Program-made: the position numbers and the translations under genes
Shown here: in pieces, positions 31,791-35,926 of the stretch
Layout of the letters: every line of letters begins with the position of its first letter
How positions within the stretch are numbered: the stretch's first letter is position 1
Assembly (NCBI GenBank): GCA_016195095.1
Contig: JACQAE010000223.1
Location: 1-35,926 of the forward strand
Length of the DNA: 35,926 bases
Direction of reading: 5' to 3'
Source: Pseudomonadota bacterium
GTDB taxonomy: Bacteria > Pseudomonadota > Alphaproteobacteria > Rhizobiales > Xanthobacteraceae
Notes under the pieces: model-generated
Database searches by the model: none
The model's input: the letters and a program-made list of their open reading frames with translations, nothing else
What the model was told of the DNA's origin: nothing

Positions 31791-31794
31791 CTAG
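31691..31794. repeat. Palindromic intergenic repeat, family 2 copy B, supplying the TRAP permease stop codon
   Basis: It starts AGAGCATTTTCCGTCGAGG and ends in a hairpin whose nine-base stem is GAGCGCTTT (31756-31764) with AAAGCGCTC (31783-31791). The closing CTAG contains the TAG stop of the minus-strand TRAP permease (31791-31793). It aligns along its length with copy A at 4140-4242. The hairpin could terminate or protect the permease transcript. Confidence 0.88.
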
Positions 31795-33710
31795 CGCCGC
31801 GCCGCGGCGCGCGCGCGCAACGCCGTGATGCAGAGCGCCGACAAGGCAATACCGGTGCCGATGGCGGTCAGGCGCAAATCGGGCGTGACCATCAAGAGCG
31901 CGCCGGCCGCCAGCAGCAGGCGCGTGCTCAAGGTGTCGCACCATTTGTCGTAGCGCTCGATGGCCGCGGCAAGCAGGATGAGCGCGATTGCCGCCGTCGT
32001 GAACGTGATCGCCGTGCGCCACAGCGCACCCCGCAGCAGCAATTCGGGTCCAAAGACGAAAACGAAGGGAACGACGAACGCGGCAAGGGCCAGCTTGACC
32101 GCGTGCATCGCAATCGTCATCGGATTGTCCTCGGCGATTGACGCCGCCGCGTATGCCGCCACCGCCACTGGCGGCGTGACCGCCGACATGACCGCGAAAT
32201 AAAGCAGGAACATGTGGCCGGCGAGGAGGTCGACGCCGAGCTGCGTCATTAGCGGCCCCATGAGCACCGCCGCCAGTATATAGGCGGAGGGCGTCGGCAT
32301 GCCGCAGCCGAGCACGAGTGTCAGCGCGGCGCCGAGCGCCAGCGTCAAGAACGAATTGGCATAAGTCACGGCGTAGACGACATGGGCGAATTTGGCGGCA
32401 AGCCCGGTCATCGTAATGCCGGCGATGACCAGCCCCGCCGCCGCGGTCGCACCCGCCACCGGCACCATGCGAAATGTCGTCTCGGCCAGCGCATTCCACA
32501 AATCGGCCGGGCCAAGGCGGGTGTCGCGCCGCAACCACGATACGACAATCACCGCAACAGTACCGAATATCGCGACCATGGTCGGCGTGTAGCCATAGAG
32601 CAGCGCGCCGGTCAGCACCGCCAATGGTACGATGAACAGAACCCCCTTGCGCAACGCCGCGCTCAATTTCGGAATGTCCTGCGGCGCAAGCCCCGCCAGA
32701 CCGAGCTTGACGGCGCGGAAATGCACCTGGGAATAGACGCACACATAATAGAGGAGCGCCGGGAGCAGCGCGGCGACCGCGATGTCGCGATATTCGATGC
32801 CGGTATATTCGGCCATGAGGAAAGCGGCCGATCCCATCACCGGCGGCATGATGCTGCCCCCGGTCGAGGCCGCGGCCTCGACCGCGCCAGCAACCGCGCC
32901 GCTATAGCCAAGCCGCTTCATAGCCGGGATCGTCACCGAGCCTGTCGTGACCACATCCGCCGTCGGACTTCCAGAAATCATGCCGAAGAGGCCGGAGGAG
33001 ACAACGGCGACCTTGGCCGGCCCGCCAGGCCGGCCGCCGGAAATCGCCGCGGCCACGTCGAAAAAGAAATCAGCCCCCTTGGCGAAATACAGCACGACCC
33101 CGAACAGGACAAACATGAACGCATAGGTGGCGGCGACGCGCGCCGGCAATCCCATAATGCCGTCTGTCGTGTAGACCATGATGTCGATGAAATGCAGGTA
33201 GTCGATGTATCCGTGCTGAAGCACGCCGCTGAGCCGATGCCCGAAGAAATTGTAGGCGATGAAAATCAGGACCACGGCGGTCAGCCCGGCGCCGGTGGTG
33301 CGCCGGGTGATCTCCAGCGTCAACAGTACCATCAATATGCCGAAGGCGATATCCCAACCGCTCAGTGGACTGAGCAAGGCGATGCGATCGACGATTTCGG
33401 AGGATTTATAGAGAAAGAACAGCCCCGTTGCGACGCTTGCCAGCGCCAGCCCGTAATCAAGCGCGCTCGGGCTCTCGGGATCGGCGTGCGGCGTCGCGCC
33501 GACCGTGAGAAAGGCGATGGCGATGATCCCGCACAAGAAAACCGCCACCAGCGCCCACGGCGCGATGATCAGCACGGTCGCCGCCACGATGACATAGATC
33601 GCGAGCGCCACCGCAAGCGGCGTTACGACATAGGCGAGCCAGCCGGTCGGCCGTCGGCGAACGCCGACTGTGAACCAGCGTGCTGGATGCAGGAATCGCA
33701 GGAAACTCAT
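31791..33710 (-). CDS. TRAP transporter fused 4TM/12TM permease (DctQ-DctM fusion, TAXI type)
   Basis: This is a 639-residue membrane protein with about 16-18 hydrophobic segments, the size and plan of fused TRAP permeases that work with TAXI receptors. The DctM-like core includes GGRPGGPAKVAVVSSGLFGMISGSPTADVVTTGSVTIPAMKRLGYSG, the hallmark G-x-x-x-G-S-x-x-A-x-V block. A second block, LGCGMPTPSAYILAAVLMGPLM with AVTPPVAVAAYAAASIAEDNP, is the matching half-repeat. It imports carboxylate-like solutes with sodium or protons. The ATG at 33708-33710 has GAGG nine bases upstream; ATG 33741-33743 would add 11 residues. The stop lies inside a palindromic repeat. Confidence 0.93.
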   Translation of the reverse strand: MSFLRFLHPARWFTVGVRRRPTGWLAYVVTPLAVALAIYVIVAATVLIIAPWALVAVFLCGIIAIAFLTVGATPHADPESPSALDYGLALASVATGLFFLYKSSEIVDRIALLSPLSGWDIAFGILMVLLTLEITRRTTGAGLTAVVLIFIAYNFFGHRLSGVLQHGYIDYLHFIDIMVYTTDGIMGLPARVAATYAFMFVLFGVVLYFAKGADFFFDVAAAISGGRPGGPAKVAVVSSGLFGMISGSPTADVVTTGSVTIPAMKRLGYSGAVAGAVEAAASTGGSIMPPVMGSAAFLMAEYTGIEYRDIAVAALLPALLYYVCVYSQVHFRAVKLGLAGLAPQDIPKLSAALRKGVLFIVPLAVLTGALLYGYTPTMVAIFGTVAVIVVSWLRRDTRLGPADLWNALAETTFRMVPVAGATAAAGLVIAGITMTGLAAKFAHVVYAVTYANSFLTLALGAALTLVLGCGMPTPSAYILAAVLMGPLMTQLGVDLLAGHMFLLYFAVMSAVTPPVAVAAYAAASIAEDNPMTIAMHAVKLALAAFVVPFVFVFGPELLLRGALWRTAITFTTAAIALILLAAAIERYDKWCDTLSTRLLLAAGALLMVTPDLRLTAIGTGIALSALCITALRARAAARR

Positions 33711-33800
33711 GCGCGGCGGCCTCGCGGTGCCTCGATCGGCCATGCGCTGGTTCGCGGCCTCTGGCGGCAGGCTGATCGTGGCGTCGGATTGGGCGCCATT

Positions 33801-34799
33801 TTACTTGAGCAATCCCTTTTCACGCAGATAGCGTTGCGCGCCGGCGTGAAAGGGCGCCGGCCCCGGCTCCGCCATCGTCTGCACGGTGACGGCGGCTTGT
33901 AGCAGGCGATGCGCCGCCTTGTACTTGTCCACGTTGTCGAAGATCGCGCTGGTGATGTTGTAGGCCAATTTCTCATCCATGTCGGCGCGCGCGACCAATG
34001 CCATGCCAACGCATACCGAGGATGAATCCGCGGCCAGGAACCTGTACTCGCCGGCCTTGATCGGACACGGCTTGGCGCCAAGCTCATCGGCGACCTTCGC
34101 CGCCGTCGCTTCGGTGATCGGCAACATGACAAGGTCGAGGCCGTTATCCATCTCGCGAATGCGTGGGTGATTGATGGAGATGCCGAACACGACCACGTCG
34201 AGCCGCCGGTCGAGCATCAGCGACGTCATCTCCTGCGACGCGGCGCGCACCACCTGCCCGCCCCAGGCCTTGATATCGTCCTGTGAAATGCCGTTGGCCG
34301 CCATGACGCCAAGGCCGACATCGCCGTCGAGGTTTCCCGGGCGATTGAATGCGACGCGCATCGCCGGTTTCTTGGCGGCGATATCGGCGACGGTGGCGAT
34401 GCCATTTTTCTCCGCCCAGGCCTTTTGCGCCAAAACATGTGTCGCCTGGAAACGCGACCCCGGCGAGTAGGCGTTGAGCAGCAGGCGCAGGTCCTTGAGC
34501 GGCCGGTTGATCGGCGCCTTGCCCTTAACCGCAACGTCAAGCTCCGTGCTGGCGATGAGGCCGAGCGGCACCTTCATCTGTTCGAGCAACATAGCGTTGG
34601 CCAGCCCGCCGCTCGACGTTTGATAGGTCACGGTCGACCCGGGATAGGCGGTGTTGAGCGCGCGATCGAGGCCAACACCGACCGTTGAGACGAGCCCGCC
34701 CGGACTATAGCCCGCGACGGTCAAATTATAGGGTTGCGCCGCCAGCGGTCCCGTCAGCGCCGCCGTGCAGGCGGCAATCACGAGGAGTGTCGTCCTCAT
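33801..34799 (-). CDS. TAXI-family TRAP transporter solute-binding protein (first of two)
   Basis: This is a 332-residue exported protein with signal peptide MRTTLLVIAACTAALTGPLAA (cleaved near AAQPYN) and the TAXI pattern: YNLTVAGYSPGGLVSTVGVGLDRALN, then SSGGLANAMLLEQMKVPLGLIASTELDVAVKG, and MRVAFNRPGNLDGDVGLGVMAANGI. Length is normal for the family. The ATG at 34797-34799 follows GGAGGACGGAA. It is 90 bases upstream of the fused TRAP permease and is its natural receptor; the substrate is unknown. It differs strongly from the other TAXI protein in the locus, so the two are not a recent duplication. Confidence 0.9.
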   Translation of the reverse strand: MRTTLLVIAACTAALTGPLAAQPYNLTVAGYSPGGLVSTVGVGLDRALNTAYPGSTVTYQTSSGGLANAMLLEQMKVPLGLIASTELDVAVKGKAPINRPLKDLRLLLNAYSPGSRFQATHVLAQKAWAEKNGIATVADIAAKKPAMRVAFNRPGNLDGDVGLGVMAANGISQDDIKAWGGQVVRAASQEMTSLMLDRRLDVVVFGISINHPRIREMDNGLDLVMLPITEATAAKVADELGAKPCPIKAGEYRFLAADSSSVCVGMALVARADMDEKLAYNITSAIFDNVDKYKAAHRLLQAAVTVQTMAEPGPAPFHAGAQRYLREKGLLK

Positions 34800-35340
34800 T
34801 TCCGTCCTCCCTCTCATTTTTCCCTTTTGTTCTCCCGCTGGACGGGATTGGGATTGGTCAAGCCTAACCCGCGTCGCCGGCATTGCCTAGAGCACGATGC
34901 TGAAAAGTGCGAAGCCGTTTTCGGCATCATGTTCCAAGCCATAAGAATCGATTTCCAAGCCATAGAGATCGATTCGATCCAAAATCATCGTCATCGAGAG
35001 CGCGCCACGCGAATTCGCAATGCGATGTCACTTGTGCCGGCGGACGGCGCGGCATGGTTGCAAAGCCCGCGCACGCGCGCGCACCGATAGGATGCAACAC
35101 ATCATGGGCGCAACGTGTCACCGATCGCGCCGCCACCATGCGCGACGCGGCGGTTGCTGCGGAGAAAAATGCCGAAGCACTCACGTCGCCGCTGAACCCA
35201 TGCACGAGCAAGAATTGCTTCCCAGGTGCGGCAAATAATGCTTCCATTGTCGCGTCGCCCGAAATGTCCCGCGTTGATCGTCACGATAACATTTCGCGAA
35301 GCGAGCGGATCGATCCGTCCGGAGATGATAGGATGGCAGA
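34800..35340. other. Divergent intergenic region with repeat C
   Basis: A gap of 541 bases separates the TAXI gene from the LivH-like gene. It contains repeat element C (34888-35003) with an internal 21-base duplication. The other bases show no convincing gene or clear promoter; small open frames here are arginine-rich and lack binding sites. Confidence 0.55.
34888..35003. repeat. Intergenic repeat, family 3 copy C, with internal duplication
   Basis: It starts TAGAGCACGATGCTGAAAAG, continues with GCGAAGCCGTTTTCGGCATC, and ends ATCGATTCGATCCAAAATC, ATCGTCATCGAGAGCGC. It matches copy D (11277-11393) at both ends. Inside it, a 21-base unit is present twice in tandem (34932-34952 and 34953-34973, 18 of 21 identical). 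Confidence 0.82.
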
Positions 35341-35926
35341 ATGAATTGGCAATTCTGGGCCATTCAGGCCTTCAACGGCATCTCCTACGGGGCGCTGCTA
35401 TTTCTGGTGGGCAGCGGCCTGTCATTGATTTTTGGCGTGATGCGCATCGTCAATCTTTCGCATGGTTCCTATTTCTTGTTGGGCGGCTATGTCGCGCTCA
35501 CCGTGATCTGGACCACCGGTTCGTGGGTGCTGGCGATCCCGGTCGCGGCGCTGGCGATGGCGGCCGTTGGCCTGGTGATGGAGCGCGTCTTCCTGCGCCA
35601 GCTCGGATTTGATCCGCTGCGCCAGGTATTGCTGACGGTGGGATTTGCTTTCCTTTTTCAACAAGCAGCGCTCGACATTTGGGGCGGCGACAACATGGAT
35701 ATCGCGCCGCCCGCGACCCTCACCTCAAGCATTGTCGTCGGCGGCCTTTACCTGCCGGTCTATCGTATTTTCATGATCGCCTCGGCAGCGACGATCGGGC
35801 TGGCACTATGGCTGGCGATGGAAAAGACGCGCATGGGCGCCGCCGTGCGCGCTACCGTCGACGACGCGCAGATGGCGCGCGGCGTCGGCATCGACACGTC
35901 GCGCATTTCCATGTTCATCTTCGCGC
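35341..35926 (+). CDS. LivH-family ABC transporter permease (N-terminal part, cut by window edge)
   Basis: The first 195 residues of a second LivH-type permease are visible. The opening FWAIQAFNGISYGALLFLVGSGLSLIFGVMRIVNLSHGSYFLLGGYVALTV carries the LivH signature around N-x-S/A-H-G. The coupling-loop region is KTRMGAAVRATVDDAQMARGVGID. The ATG at 35341 is preceded by GGATGGCAG. It begins a separate transporter, probably followed by livM, livG and livF to the right. It is clearly different from the LivH protein of the benzoate cluster. Confidence 0.93.
   Translation, partial: MNWQFWAIQAFNGISYGALLFLVGSGLSLIFGVMRIVNLSHGSYFLLGGYVALTVIWTTGSWVLAIPVAALAMAAVGLVMERVFLRQLGFDPLRQVLLTVGFAFLFQQAALDIWGGDNMDIAPPATLTSSIVVGGLYLPVYRIFMIASAATIGLALWLAMEKTRMGAAVRATVDDAQMARGVGIDTSRISMFIFA

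Noticed and set aside
32382-33902. Long open frame (506 residues) on the plus strand opposite the TRAP permease
   Set aside because: It is antisense to a clear membrane transporter. The product is very rich in Arg, Asp and His and lacks any domain pattern.

Overview
The window looks like chromosome of a GC-rich alphaproteobacterium of the Hyphomicrobiales (Bradyrhizobium, Rhodopseudomonas or Xanthobacteraceae-like). The reasons are strong G/C at third codon positions, many solute-binding-protein transport systems, a box benzoate cluster with an XRE/shikimate-kinase-type regulator, and short palindromic intergenic repeats of a style I associate with that order. This placement is inferred, not computed. 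No rRNA, tRNA, CRISPR array, transposase or integrase was seen.

Left part (1-11 kb): the start of a DctP-type TRAP binding protein (minus strand, cut by the window edge), a DMT/EamA exporter, an MFS permease and an orphan Bug/TctC binding protein. Then comes a compact plus-strand operon of three genes: a ThDP-dependent decarboxylase-like enzyme, a protein with two OsmC-like domains, and a membrane adenylate cyclase with an SDH-like cytochrome b anchor and a [2Fe-2S] ferredoxin domain (CyaC-like). Small secreted proteins follow, and then a membrane protein with a cyclic-nucleotide-binding domain that could act downstream of the cyclase.

Centre (12.2-23.9 kb): an aerobic hybrid (CoA/epoxide) benzoate pathway. 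It holds benzoate-CoA ligase, a LIV-type ABC importer (binding protein, two permeases, two ATPases), the BoxR regulator, an alpha/beta hydrolase, boxC and boxB. Three TGCA-N6-TGCA-like palindromes lie before the ligase, boxR and boxC. Each contains a -10-like TATAAT/TATAGT hexamer in its core, which suggests direct promoter occlusion by BoxR. The BoxA reductase and the BoxD semialdehyde dehydrogenase are not in the window.

Right part (24-35.9 kb): a phenylacetate-CoA ligase-like gene divergent from a DpgC-like (cofactor-independent arylacetyl-CoA dioxygenase family) gene. A minus-strand acyl-CoA operon follows (acyl-CoA dehydrogenase, crotonase, Rid-family protein, FlK-like thioesterase), then a TAXI-TRAP transport locus with two binding proteins and a fused permease, then the start of another LIV-type permease. 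The PaaK-like, DpgC-like and ThDP enzymes together suggest, without proving, an oxygen-dependent route from arylacetates via arylglyoxylates towards the benzoate/benzoyl-CoA pathway.

Two or three families of short palindromic repeats sit between genes, and two copies supply the stop codon of a neighbouring minus-strand gene.
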